Source: Brasilonema sp. UFV-L1
GTDB taxonomy: Bacteria; Cyanobacteriota; Cyanobacteriia; Cyanobacteriales; Nostocaceae
DNA: 64,000 nt
Reading direction: 5' to 3'
Assembly: GCF_012912105.1 (NCBI RefSeq)
Contig: NZ_QMEA01000008.1
Location: forward strand, 1-64,000
Shown here: positions 27,831 through 36,641 of the stretch, one piece after another
How positions within the stretch are numbered: the stretch's first letter is position 1
How the letters are laid out: each line of letters begins with the position of its first letter
Translations under genes and position numbers: made by a program
The notes under the pieces: model-generated
What the model saw: only the letters and a program-made list of their open reading frames with translations
Database searches by the model: none
What the model was told of the DNA's origin: nothing

Positions 27831-28196
27831 ATGAATACACACACCTTTGATAATCATTATGTAACTTGCCCAATTTGCCAAAAAAATGCTAAACCAAAGT
27901 TAGTAAAAACGTGCATTGGATTGTATGCTTGTCCGTATTGTCAGGAAAGGCTAGTCGTCTGTCAAAGCGGTCATTATGTCCGCGATCCGTTTGCCTACAA
28001 ACAGATAATGATATCGTCGGCACTCCGTCGTCAAAGCCGACCTTTAGCCAGAATTCTAAGAGATTTCGTCATCCTTAAGCGTCCTGTCATAGCTCTGGTT
28101 GTGGGAGGTGCTATTCTCTTGAGTGTTATAGGTTTGACTCAGCAAACTTCAGAGCAGGATTCTCCAAAGCTGCCAACAACAGAGAAGCAACTTTAG
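27831..28196 (+). CDS. Zinc-ribbon protein with C-terminal membrane anchor
   Basis: 121 residues. The N-terminal part has two Cys pairs (CPICQKNAKPKLVKTC and CPYCQERLVVC), a probable zinc ribbon. Residues about 88-107 (RPVIALVVGGAILLSVIGLT) form one membrane helix and the polar tail is short. It is probably a membrane-anchored protein with its ribbon in the cytoplasm. No function is recognised. The start is an ATG; no clear ribosome binding site. Confidence 0.7.
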   Translation: MNTHTFDNHYVTCPICQKNAKPKLVKTCIGLYACPYCQERLVVCQSGHYVRDPFAYKQIMISSALRRQSRPLARILRDFVILKRPVIALVVGGAILLSVIGLTQQTSEQDSPKLPTTEKQL

Positions 28197-29034
28197 AAAT
28201 TGGGAATTGTTTATTGGTTAGTGATGAGCCAGTGCGGACTTCGGGCTTAGCGCTAACCACTAACTATTGTCTTTTCCTAAATGAGTAAGTCTTTTTTGTC
28301 ACTTACCAAAAAAGAACAAGCTACGCCTCGCTAAGCGTTCCAGAACACAGTTGTCACTAACTCAGAATAAAAAACTTACATGCTTAGTCAGTAGAAATTC
28401 TGTACAACGCCCTTGGAGAGTATTGGTATTTCCTTACTGGAGTTTAGACTATGAGCAGGCAATCTGCGCTCCCTTGCAGCAACGTTAGCTCCGGCCCCCT
28501 AAGGGGCTAGCTATCGCCCCGCAGTCATACTGAATATAGTAAGTGTAAAATATAGCTAGTGTAAAAAAATCAAAGGAGGGTTGGGCAAACCCTTGACAAG
28601 GATGGACAACCCTTGTATTTTGGCGGCTTCCAGTCAACTAGTTTTACCCAAATTCTTGGGTAGAGCCGCAAAAATACACCCAGATTTTCGGTTTTACGAG
28701 TAGACATTGTTAGTGGTTGTCCATCCAAGGCTCATGGAAAATGAAGCGGCTGCCTTTCATCATATCTACGGAAACGGCGAACCGTACCAGAAGACTTGTT
28801 TTTTGCAGATCGCCTATTTCTTAGGATATAACGAGTTTGAAAACACGCCCTAGCCGTGGCGTCAGCCATAGCCATTACAAACGGATTTGATATGAGTGCT
28901 TGTGAGGGAGCAGCACCGGGATGCCAACCGCACTTCTGTTGTCTCACCGTCAGATCTAGCTCCCTCAATACCAAGGCGTTACCGCTTCATTAAAACCGTT
29001 AAACACGCTGGTATTTAATTTCTAGGCAAATGCC
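28197..29034. other. Long repeat-rich spacer before the carotenoid protein gene
   Basis: About 840 bases. Includes a GC-rich repeat piece (28479-28523, with GTTAGCTCC and CCCCCTAAGGGGCTAGC), palindromic element B (28600-28726), and the sequence ACAAACGGATTTGATAT (about 28874) with CTCACCGTCA downstream, both of which recur at 42751-42787. An 80-codon frame on the minus strand (28732-28974) was not called. Confidence 0.5.
28600..28726. repeat. Nested palindromic element B (multi-stem)
   Basis: Outer arms GGATGGACAACC (28600-28611) and complement (28715-28726). Next stem TATTTTGGCGGCT (28616-28628) pairs with 28664-28676 with one mismatch. Central hairpin TACCCAA (28645-28651) / TTGGGTA (28656-28662). 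The centre CCCAAATTCTTGGG differs by one base from that of element A at 23987-24000. Confidence 0.65.
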
Positions 29035-29487
29035 TTAGTATCCTGCTAGCAATGCATCACGAAGAAAGGCGTATTGTAGTTCAAAGTCAATTGGCTCAAG
29101 CATAGACAATAACTCTTTTGCTTGAGCAGAAAGTTGATAGTCAGATGGTACTTGAACAATCGTGGAATTTTCCATGCCCTGAGCCAACCGATACCAAAAA
29201 GCTAGCTTAGTATTGTTGCTCAACGAGTCATATTCCCGCCTGATATCTGTGCTAGAAGGTGTCAACAAATCTCGCATGATTTGAAGTTGCTCTTCATGGG
29301 ACTTTCCTTTAACTTTATTAAAAAGTCCCTCAGAAGTATCGGGTGCTGTACCTTCAGGATCTCCAGGTCTGGTCGAACCACCCATTTTGATATAGAGATA
29401 CCACAGGAGGGCAAGTTGGTTATCTATGGACAGGTTTCTAAAAAGCTCAGCATATTGTGCTGGTGGTGATTGAGTATATTGCGTCAT
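29035..29487 (-). CDS. hcp: Helical carotenoid protein (OCP N-terminal domain homologue)
   Basis: 150 residues that correspond to the all-helical carotenoid-binding N-terminal domain of the orange carotenoid protein, with no C-terminal NTF2 domain. Recognisable stretches: NQLALLWYLYIKMG near residue 25 (OCP has DQLALIWFAYLEMG), KLAFWYRLAQGM near residue 95, and SDYQLSAQAKELLSMLEPID. Such helical carotenoid proteins bind ketocarotenoids and quench singlet oxygen or phycobilisome energy, depending on clade. The gene is alone, with no OCP C-terminal-domain homologue or frp nearby. It is shorter than typical members, mainly at the N terminus. Confidence 0.88.
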   Translation of the reverse strand: MTQYTQSPPAQYAELFRNLSIDNQLALLWYLYIKMGGSTRPGDPEGTAPDTSEGLFNKVKGKSHEEQLQIMRDLLTPSSTDIRREYDSLSNNTKLAFWYRLAQGMENSTIVQVPSDYQLSAQAKELLSMLEPIDFELQYAFLRDALLAGY

Positions 29488-30059
29488 GATTACTATTCCA
29501 AATTCAACACAAATGAGTCATTAAGGTGTCACATTTGGTTCCGAAAAAACGAGAACCGTCGAAATTGCTCGACAAATCAACTGTCTGTACTCGCCGATAT
29601 CTTTTTTTCCAAGGTAAAAGCTCCTTAAAGACTCGTTACTTAAATTAACGATTGGTTAATGTGTATACGTCTTACTGAAGGTGTAGATATAGAATTTTCT
29701 GAATTATATGAGTAGAGTGAAGACAAAGATTAGTGACCCCGTGGAAAGTCTCCAGGGTGGTCTACCGGACAACCTCGCCGTCGTCAAATCCGTTGCCCGA
29801 TTGTCAAAAAAGGTACTACTCGACCCAAAAAGCAACAGTCAAAGTCGGCTTGACTCTCTAACTGTTGTATTTTGATGAGTGTAGTTCATTAACTCAGTAC
29901 CTCTGAGTCGTTTTGTCATGCCTTAGTCTAAACTCCAGTCCTTATGGAGAAAAAAGAATTCTTTGCCAAATCCCAGGGTGCGAGGCTTTTGCTCCCGGCG
30001 CGACTTTGTTTTATTTGTGGGGAATTCTCTCGTTGTGCGTTCTGTCTTCTGTGTTCTTG
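29488..30059. other. Spacer upstream of the carotenoid protein gene
   Basis: About 570 bases. The probable transposase tail at 29737-29853 is listed separately. Two short minus-strand promoters cannot be told from noise. A plus-strand 70-codon frame (29944-30156) runs into the glycosyltransferase 3' end and is not called. Confidence 0.4.
29737..29853 (+). pseudogene. Possible transposase C-terminal remnant
   Basis: A stop-to-stop frame without a start reads PRGKSPGWSTGQPRRRQIRC and then PIVKKGTTRPKKQQSKSA before TGA. The Arg/Lys-rich pattern with SPGW, PRxR and PxVKK looks like the C-terminal tail of cyanobacterial IS transposases of the IS701/IS4 kind. The rest of such a gene is absent. This is pattern memory, not an alignment. 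Confidence 0.35.
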
Positions 30060-31664
30060 TTACTTCTTTGTTACTAATGACCAACCTGAAGCACTACCTA
30101 ACTTCATTGACTCTAGTTTTAGATCTTTGAGTGCAGTTTCATTCAGCAACAGATAAGGTTGTTCATGAGATTGCCAATAAGACTTCAATTTATCAGAAGA
30201 AGCGGAAATAATAGTGCGATCGCTATAAAAATCCAATGATGGACGATGATAAGGAAAAGATGTGTAAATCTTTGTGACTTTTGGGTTTGCCTGCTGGATC
30301 ATCTGTGCTACTGGTTTGACTGGATAAGCTTCACCTAGTTCCCAAACCCAGTAGTCAGATTTCATCAACAGCAGTAGCGAAACATAACTACCCCAAAACA
30401 GAACCTTGAGGAATTGCCCGTCACCTCGCTTTGCCAAAACAGCGGCTATTGCCATTGTGATCGCAACAGCTGCAAAAATCAGTTGTAAGTCTGTTTTTGC
30501 TGTGCTACCCAAACTATAGTAAATACTGCCACTAGTTGCCACTACAGATAGGAATGCGAAAGATACAACCAAATAACGAGGATAAGATGACGCTAAAGGC
30601 ATATTTTCGATTTCCGCAAGCTTAGCACCACAAGCTAAGGCTATGGCTGGGTAGATTGGAAATACGTACCACGGAAGTTTAGTTCCCATCAGGGAAATAG
30701 CAACGAAATAAACACTACACCACACCAATACAAGCTTTGCCCAGCTCAAGTTGCGATTTTCCCAAGCGAATCGCAAACTAGACGGCAAAAAAATCAGCCA
30801 GGGCCATGTGTACTTGAGAATCTCTAATAAATAATACCACACAGGTCCAGAATGGTTCTCAACAGATTGCCAAACACGGCTTAGGGATTGATCCATCACG
30901 CCGATTTTGGTAAAAGTATTGCCATAATATACCCACTGAGCACCATACCAAAAAGTCACAGGTACAATCCCGAGTAAGATTCCTGTCCACATATATCGAC
31001 TCGTGAGCAATCGAGGTGTGTCCCAAAAGAGAAAAACAAAAGCGATCGCTCCTAATAATAAACCCAACAGACCTTTAAGTAGGCAAATCAACCCAAAACC
31101 GATTCCAACACCAAGGCAGTAGCGTAAGTCGCGGCGCGATCGCAGCAAACATAGTATCATAACCATGAAAAAACAGACTGCTGCTCCATCCAACATTGCT
31201 AACCGCCCATGACGCACTACTGGTAGCATTGTCAGGTAAGTTAAAGCGCTATAAATAGCTGCCCAACGTTGGCGAAATATTTCTCGCCCAATGTAATACA
31301 GTAAAGGCACTGACAAAGCGCTCAGCAATGCTCCAGGTAAGCGTGATGTCCACTCATTCACTCCCCCCAACGAGTAAGCCCAAGCAATCAACCAGTGCAT
31401 CAGCGGTGGCTTATTGTAATATGGTTCACCTCCAAGCGTCGGGTAAAGCCAATTCATTGAACCAGCGCTGGCGCGCCGTATTTCACGAGCAACCTGTGCG
31501 ACAGTACCTTCATCCCAATCTCGCAGCGGCAATTCTCCCAGATTTATGGTAAAAAGTAAAACTGCTGCAAATAGCAGTACTAAGACCCATATCCAATCAA
31601 TCCATTTGTCTACCGTGCGATGCTGCTTTTCCAGACGACTCCAAATAAAGCTTCCTTCTTGCAT
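30060..31664 (-). CDS. Family-39 glycosyltransferase (ArnT/PMT-like)
   Basis: 534 residues, integral membrane, about eleven helices. The first outer loop holds the catalytic-type acidic motif RDWDEGTVAQVARE, followed by YYNKPPLMHWL and EWTSRLPGALLS, all typical of GT39 enzymes that use polyprenyl-phosphate sugars. A C-terminal soluble part of about 100 residues follows. The acceptor is unknown; family members modify lipid A, proteins or other envelope glycans. The gene stands alone between two repeat-rich spacers. Confidence 0.88.
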   Translation of the reverse strand: MQEGSFIWSRLEKQHRTVDKWIDWIWVLVLLFAAVLLFTINLGELPLRDWDEGTVAQVAREIRRASAGSMNWLYPTLGGEPYYNKPPLMHWLIAWAYSLGGVNEWTSRLPGALLSALSVPLLYYIGREIFRQRWAAIYSALTYLTMLPVVRHGRLAMLDGAAVCFFMVMILCLLRSRRDLRYCLGVGIGFGLICLLKGLLGLLLGAIAFVFLFWDTPRLLTSRYMWTGILLGIVPVTFWYGAQWVYYGNTFTKIGVMDQSLSRVWQSVENHSGPVWYYLLEILKYTWPWLIFLPSSLRFAWENRNLSWAKLVLVWCSVYFVAISLMGTKLPWYVFPIYPAIALACGAKLAEIENMPLASSYPRYLVVSFAFLSVVATSGSIYYSLGSTAKTDLQLIFAAVAITMAIAAVLAKRGDGQFLKVLFWGSYVSLLLLMKSDYWVWELGEAYPVKPVAQMIQQANPKVTKIYTSFPYHRPSLDFYSDRTIISASSDKLKSYWQSHEQPYLLLNETALKDLKLESMKLGSASGWSLVTKK

Positions 31665-31910
31665 ATTCGATGGATATTTATTGTGCTTGCTGGTTCGATT
31701 AACTTCAGACGCTTTGGAGTCTCGAATGTTGCCACTTGTGATTACCAGTGGTCTTAAACAACTCCTTGTTCATTTCAATTAGCTTACATTTCCTCTGATT
31801 TTTTTTCATTTTCCCACTTTTTTTATTGTATTTCATAATTCTTGTTTTGAGAAAAATGCTAAAACTATTATTAATGAAACAATGACTTTTTCTGAAAGGA
31901 GAAGACTTCA

Positions 31911-33083
31911 ATGAATTTACCTGTTATTTTAGATATTGCTCTTGGCTTAATTTTCATTTACTTGATTTTGAGTTTGCTTGCTTCGGAAATTCAGGAACTG
32001 ATTACCACACTTTTACAATGGAGAGCTAAACATTTAAAAGATTCAATTCAATTGCTTTTAGCTGGTGGTAGCGAAACTGAAGAGTCAGAGGTTAATGAAG
32101 CCATAGCTTTAGTGCAAAAACTTTATCAAGACCCTTTAATTAATACCCTGAATCAACAAGCAAAGGATAGAATAAAACATGATTTTCAGCACAGAAATGA
32201 GCCAAAACTTTTAAAAGATAAACAAAGTGCTCCTTCCTACATTCCTTCTGAAACATTTGCTGCTACCTTATTAGAAACGTTAAAAATACCAGAGTTAATT
32301 AGTTATGTGAGAAATCCCTCTGAGGAGACGACAACAAACTTGCACATGATCTTGTCATCTTACAAAGAACTGAAAACAGCCATTAACGATAAAAATAGTG
32401 ATAGCTATAAAACCATCCAAAACATTTACGGAGATATTAGTGAAAATGATGAATTTAAAAAGCTTGTTCAGGGTTTACCTAAGCACGTGCCTAATAATCT
32501 AATCACAAGTCTTAGTGTTCTTGCTCAGCGGAGTAGGATAAAAATTAATAACCTTAAAGAGGAGATGAATCAGTTTCAAAAAGAAGTTGAAACATGGTTT
32601 GACCGTTCTATGGATCGGACAAGCGGTGTTTATAGGCGAAATGCCAAAGGAGTTTCTATTTTAATTGGTATATCAGTTGCCATATTAACCAATACTGATA
32701 CATTTTTCGTCCTGAAAAGACTGTCGCAGGATTCGGCTATCCGCTCTGCCATTACTCAAAGCGCGATTCAGCAAAATATTATAGATAACGAAAATGCCAG
32801 AAATCAATTTAAGGAACTTTTAGGGAATGCTTCTGTACCGATTGGATGGCAAAATATCAGTCAACAATTTGAGCCATTAAGGACTAGTCGAGGAAATAGT
32901 CTTAACAACTGGTTACTGAGAATTTGGCTCGTTTTCAAAATCTTTTTTGGTTGGATTGTGAGTGGTTTAGCTATCGCTATGGGTGCGCCTTTTTGGTTCG
33001 ATATTCTCAATAAAGTTATCAATGTACGTAATTCAGGACCAAAACCAACCAAATATACTAAGGATCAGCCGTCTGAGAAATAG
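31911..33083 (+). CDS. Conserved membrane protein of unknown function
   Basis: 390 residues. One membrane helix at the extreme N terminus (LDIALGLIFIYLILSLLASE), a charged helical region (about 25-245), a second hydrophobic segment (about 247-270, VSILIGISVAILTNTDTFFV) and a third near 345-370 (IFFGWIVSGLAIAMGAPFWF) before a short polar tail. AAAGGAGAA lies just upstream of the ATG. I know of similar three-helix proteins in diverse bacteria but no function. It converges with the recombinase gene with only 17 bases between the stops. Confidence 0.75.
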   Translation: MNLPVILDIALGLIFIYLILSLLASEIQELITTLLQWRAKHLKDSIQLLLAGGSETEESEVNEAIALVQKLYQDPLINTLNQQAKDRIKHDFQHRNEPKLLKDKQSAPSYIPSETFAATLLETLKIPELISYVRNPSEETTTNLHMILSSYKELKTAINDKNSDSYKTIQNIYGDISENDEFKKLVQGLPKHVPNNLITSLSVLAQRSRIKINNLKEEMNQFQKEVETWFDRSMDRTSGVYRRNAKGVSILIGISVAILTNTDTFFVLKRLSQDSAIRSAITQSAIQQNIIDNENARNQFKELLGNASVPIGWQNISQQFEPLRTSRGNSLNNWLLRIWLVFKIFFGWIVSGLAIAMGAPFWFDILNKVINVRNSGPKPTKYTKDQPSEK

Positions 33084-33100
33084 GATTTCTTTCTATTAAA

Positions 33101-34399
33101 TTAAAAAATGAAAATAACTTGCAATTTCCACTCTTTATCCTGATGAAAAATCTCGATTTGCCGAATAAACTCTCGAAAGTAAAATCGTCGCTCTACTTCA
33201 GACAAGTCTAACCAAAATTGCGGAATTGAAACAGCTTGGGCGACAGAACGTAAATTAACAGGCGGTAAAGTTGCTAGTTTTGCCTGAAGTGCAGATATTT
33301 CTGTGCGAAGTTTGTACGCCCTTAACTGAGCAGTTTCTACATCCAAAACTCCAGTTTCTAACAAAGAGGGTAGCTGATTGAGTATTTCTTGCTGACGGGA
33401 AATACTTTGATTTAAACTATTTTTAACTGCATCCAATTGAGGAAAATTCATCCCCGCCACAGCAACGGGTAAGTCACGACAAATAGCTTGAATTGTCTGT
33501 TCTAAAATTTCTTGGTAGGGAAGGGCGCGACACTTAGGATGTTTGAAACAGTTAATAGGACGTAAATAAAGATATTCTTTTTCTTGCTTGTGCATAGTTA
33601 CACGAGTGACACTCATGTGAGACTGACACTCATGACAGACAACTAACCCAGCCAGAGAACGGGGTGCGCTAGCAGTTCGAGGAGGTAAACGACTGTTACG
33701 CCGCAACAGTCGATCAACCTGGGCAGCTTCTTCCTTTGTAATAATAGAAGCATGGGTATTGGAAATAATTTCTCCGTTTTGATAAGCTGTATCACCTCGA
33801 TAAACTGGATTTGTTAACCAACGGCGTCCAGTTGTGACAGAGATTTTCTTACCGTATTTTTTCGCGAGATAACGTACTGCTCCCCGCAGAGAACCATAGA
33901 GTAAGAAATGTTCAAAAAAATCTTTAACAACTGGCGAAGTGGTACGGTCAATGATGTACTTTCCTTTACCTCTGCGGTAACCGTAGGGTACTCTACCGGG
34001 TGGAGGTGCAGCATCTAGACGGTTGCGGGCGTGTCCTTGGCGAATGCGGCGACTACGTTGCTGACGCTGAATCTCGTAGAGTAATTTCAGCAATTGGGCG
34101 CGGGGGTTGGGATTGTGTTGGGAAGAATTATAGTCTTGTTCAACAGCAATGAGTGTTATTCCCATTGCTTCAAGTTCTGCAAGACGCGAACTGACTTCCT
34201 CTAGAGTATCTCCCAATTCTTCTAAGCGGCGGATAACCAGACAATCAGGCGATTCTGTTTTGCAGTCGTTGAATAATTGTTGTAATTGAGAGCGTTTCCC
34301 TAAGTCTTGGTAAATAAAATCTAACTCCCATCCCCAAGTTGTAGCGTCAGGAGTCGGTTCTAGTAGAGGATCGGTGTAGACGTAGGCAAAGATTTTCAT
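33101..34399 (-). CDS. Serine-recombinase-like protein lacking catalytic residues
   Basis: 432 residues from MKIFAYVYTDPLLE; the frame is open 23 codons further but the fold begins here. It has a resolvase-like N-terminal domain, a long helix, a Recombinase domain (about 140-230: RIRQGHARNRLDAAPPPGRV and PYGYRRGKGKY) and a zinc ribbon (CHECQSH at about 255, CFKHPKC at about 285), then a coiled coil. The active site is gone: where large serine recombinases read YxRVST, this has YVYTDP (Ser to Asp10, Arg to Tyr8), and RLEELGD replaces RLDRLGR (Arg to Glu61 and Asp64). It probably binds DNA without recombination. The overall architecture recalls XisF of heterocystous cyanobacteria. Confidence 0.85.
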   Translation of the reverse strand: MKIFAYVYTDPLLEPTPDATTWGWELDFIYQDLGKRSQLQQLFNDCKTESPDCLVIRRLEELGDTLEEVSSRLAELEAMGITLIAVEQDYNSSQHNPNPRAQLLKLLYEIQRQQRSRRIRQGHARNRLDAAPPPGRVPYGYRRGKGKYIIDRTTSPVVKDFFEHFLLYGSLRGAVRYLAKKYGKKISVTTGRRWLTNPVYRGDTAYQNGEIISNTHASIITKEEAAQVDRLLRRNSRLPPRTASAPRSLAGLVVCHECQSHMSVTRVTMHKQEKEYLYLRPINCFKHPKCRALPYQEILEQTIQAICRDLPVAVAGMNFPQLDAVKNSLNQSISRQQEILNQLPSLLETGVLDVETAQLRAYKLRTEISALQAKLATLPPVNLRSVAQAVSIPQFWLDLSEVERRFYFREFIRQIEIFHQDKEWKLQVIFIF

Positions 34400-34692
34400 G
34401 AGGCGATGTGCTACCTTCCGCTCTCTAAAACTTACTGAACTCTGACTTTGACGAAGCGCTGAGTGCATAAGTATTCAACACTCACACATATTAACAAACT
34501 AGAGGTTCAAAACTTCAAGCAAAATTTCTGATCATGACTAATCAGTCTGTTCCAAGAGACTTATACATAGCGTGTGAAGGGGAAGACACTTAAAGCGAAG
34601 CTTAAGTACTTTGCTAATAGATAGCCATTGACAAAAATTAGACTTATCACTTAATCACTTTGTTAAAAGTTTATTAAATTTTAGGATAAACA

Positions 34693-35220
34693 ATGACTAA
34701 TATTTTACTGATAGATGAGAATCCTGAAACCAAAAACCTCTTAATAAAATACTTGCAGACCGGAGGATTTGAGGTTACTAGTGTAGACAATGGTCTTGTT
34801 CATGTTCAGCTAGCACAGAAGAAATTCTCTACAACCGAGGAAAGTACAAAATCAAATGCTCCTCAGTCTATATTCCCATCCATTCCTCGACTACGTGACG
34901 TCTTCGAGTTTATTGAATTGAATTATCATCAACGTATTAGTCTAAAAGAAGTCGCTCAAGCAGTTGGTTATTCTGCAGCTTACTTAACCAACTTGGTACG
35001 AAATCTTACTGGGAAAACGGTAAATGATTGGATTATTGAGCGTCGGATAGCCCAAGCATGCACTTTACTTTTGTCAACTAACGACTCCATTAATCAGATT
35101 GCTTTACAAGTTGGGTATCAAAATCTCAATCATTTCTACTCTCAATTTCGCGATTACCATAAAAATACTCCTCATGCTTGGAGAGAAGCGCAGCGTTGTA
35201 AAGTAAGTCAATCCAAATAA
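34693..35220 (+). CDS. AraC-type regulator with truncated receiver domain
   Basis: 175 residues. Residues 1-35 are the start of a CheY-like receiver (NILLIDENPETKNLLIKYLQ then TGGFEVTSVDNG), but the strand with the phosphoacceptor Asp and everything up to the last helix is absent. After a linker (QKKFSTTEE) a complete AraC/XylS DNA-binding domain follows at about 72-170, with the two helix-turn-helix units (ISLKEVAQAVGYSAAYLTNL, SINQIALQVGYQNLNHFYSQ). Full-length relatives with an intact receiver occur in Nostocales, so this looks like an internal deletion that kept the frame. Regulation by phosphorylation is not possible. Confidence 0.85.
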   Translation: MTNILLIDENPETKNLLIKYLQTGGFEVTSVDNGLVHVQLAQKKFSTTEESTKSNAPQSIFPSIPRLRDVFEFIELNYHQRISLKEVAQAVGYSAAYLTNLVRNLTGKTVNDWIIERRIAQACTLLLSTNDSINQIALQVGYQNLNHFYSQFRDYHKNTPHAWREAQRCKVSQSK

Positions 35221-35761
35221 AAAGTCAAAAGTTAAAAGTCAAAAGAATAGTCTTTCCCCACCGATGAATCAGGGGGCTTGTAGCAAGGACGCCAGAACAA
35301 GTCAAAAGAACCAAGTCAAAAGTCAAAAGAAAGATGAATTCAATATTATTTTCTTTAACTTTCTACTTTTAACTTTTTACTTGTTTGAGGGACTCTGACC
35401 ATCCTCACTTCAAGTTTTCTCTCACAAGCTTCTAATTTTAATTAGGGAGAAAAATTTTTCTTTATTAAATCCCACGGATGAAATCCGGGGAGATATTCTG
35501 CGTTCTGTTTTCTTCTTAAAATCATGCATTTTTCATACCTAGAGACACTACAGTTTCTAAAGACAAAAAATCTAAAAAGCTAAACATATAAATATTTTTA
35601 GCAAAAGAATAAAAATAATTAATTTACAACTAAATGAGCGTCATAATATTCTTGTAATTAAGAAAATCCTCAACAGTTCACAAACAATAGATTCTTGAAA
35701 AATTCATATCTAAACATGAAAGTAACTCTAATTATTCCTGGTGTAATTCCAGACCATATAT
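35221..35761. repeat. AT-rich spacer with AAAAGTC repeats and hairpin repeats
   Basis: About 540 bases. AAAAGTC-type heptamers run from 35221 to about 35245 and again near 35300-35330, with an inverted stretch (CTACTTTTAACTTTTTAC) at about 35366-35383. A piece with CCCCACCGATGAATCAGGGG (about 35257) and another with CCCACGGATGAAATCCGGGG (about 35468) resemble the subterminal hairpins of IS200/IS605-type elements. The last 250 bases are very AT-rich and precede the lipoprotein gene. Confidence 0.5.
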
Positions 35762-36631
35762 ATGATTAAAAAAACTAGTTCAACAATCGTGATCATAGCA
35801 GTTTTAGCATCCTTCATAAGTGGCTGTCGCTCCAGTGCAGAATATCAAAGATTAGCAAAAGCTGGAAATACATACACTACAGCTATGGACAAGTTATTAA
35901 CAACTGCTAGTCAAATTAAAATTAATACAACTTCCGAGCAACTACTAAAAGATGACAGGCTCAGTAATCAAACTTTTGAAGGCTACAACGAGTTATCTAA
36001 ACTTGATGTAGAAAGACTTGAAATACTACAAAATCTCCGTAAACATAATCGGCTTCTTACGCGATATTTCACTCTCATAGATGAGCTTGCGACTTCTAAT
36101 GCGCCTGAAAAAGCTCAGCAGGAAATTGGGGGCGTTGTAGATAACCTGAATAAAATTGGTACTCAACTTCGTGGTAGCGCTCTTGTTTCTAATACAAGTG
36201 TTATTAAATCTGTAGGAGGTTTAGTTATTAGTTCACAAATCCGAGGTGCGCTTAGGGAAGAACTTGAAAAGCGTAAGGATGTTATCGACCTCGAATTTCA
36301 AACTCAACAAGTGCTATTAAAGGCACTGAGTGATTCGATTAAGCAAGATGTCAATCTGACAAGAGAATCACGCGAGTTACGGCAAGTCATTAGACCTCTC
36401 ATTGCAGAAAAACCTATATCCGATGCAGATAATTGGATTGATAGAAGAAGAAAAATTCTGACTATGAATACCACTGTTTCTGAACTGGAAGAGGCAAGTG
36501 ATTCTGCGAAAACGTTTAGGGACTTATTTAAGGATTTTGTAGAAGGTAAGCTCAACCGCGAGCGCTTAAATACTCTTTTAACTGATATCGAATCATTTCT
36601 CACAATCGTTGAACAACTTAAGAATGAATAG
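35762..36631 (+). CDS. Predicted lipoprotein, helical, first gene of a lipoprotein/helical-protein pair
   Basis: 289 residues. A signal peptide ends in lipobox ISGC with Cys22, so the mature protein should be lipid-anchored facing the periplasm. The rest is helical and polar, with several coiled-coil-like stretches (SKLDVERLEILQNLRKHNRL, LREELEKRKDVIDLE, TVSELEEASDSAKTFRDL). No known domain is recognised. The 120-aa helical protein gene begins 10 bases after the stop, behind AGGAGG. A lipoprotein plus small helical protein in the same order recurs at 51898-53386, which suggests a functional pair. Confidence 0.75.
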   Translation: MIKKTSSTIVIIAVLASFISGCRSSAEYQRLAKAGNTYTTAMDKLLTTASQIKINTTSEQLLKDDRLSNQTFEGYNELSKLDVERLEILQNLRKHNRLLTRYFTLIDELATSNAPEKAQQEIGGVVDNLNKIGTQLRGSALVSNTSVIKSVGGLVISSQIRGALREELEKRKDVIDLEFQTQQVLLKALSDSIKQDVNLTRESRELRQVIRPLIAEKPISDADNWIDRRRKILTMNTTVSELEEASDSAKTFRDLFKDFVEGKLNRERLNTLLTDIESFLTIVEQLKNE

Positions 36632-36641
36632 GAGGACAGAT

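Noticed and set aside
28732-28974. 80-codon minus-strand frame with Arg-rich end
   Set aside because: Overlaps dispersed repeat words shared with 42751; no start context. It might be a decayed element gene but I cannot name it.
29944-30156. 70-codon plus-strand frame with several Cys
   Set aside because: Extends into the 3' end of the glycosyltransferase gene in antisense; Cys content arises from repetitive T/G-rich DNA.
31680-31700. GGTTCGATT word resembling a tRNA T-loop
   Set aside because: No acceptor stem or anticodon arm around it.
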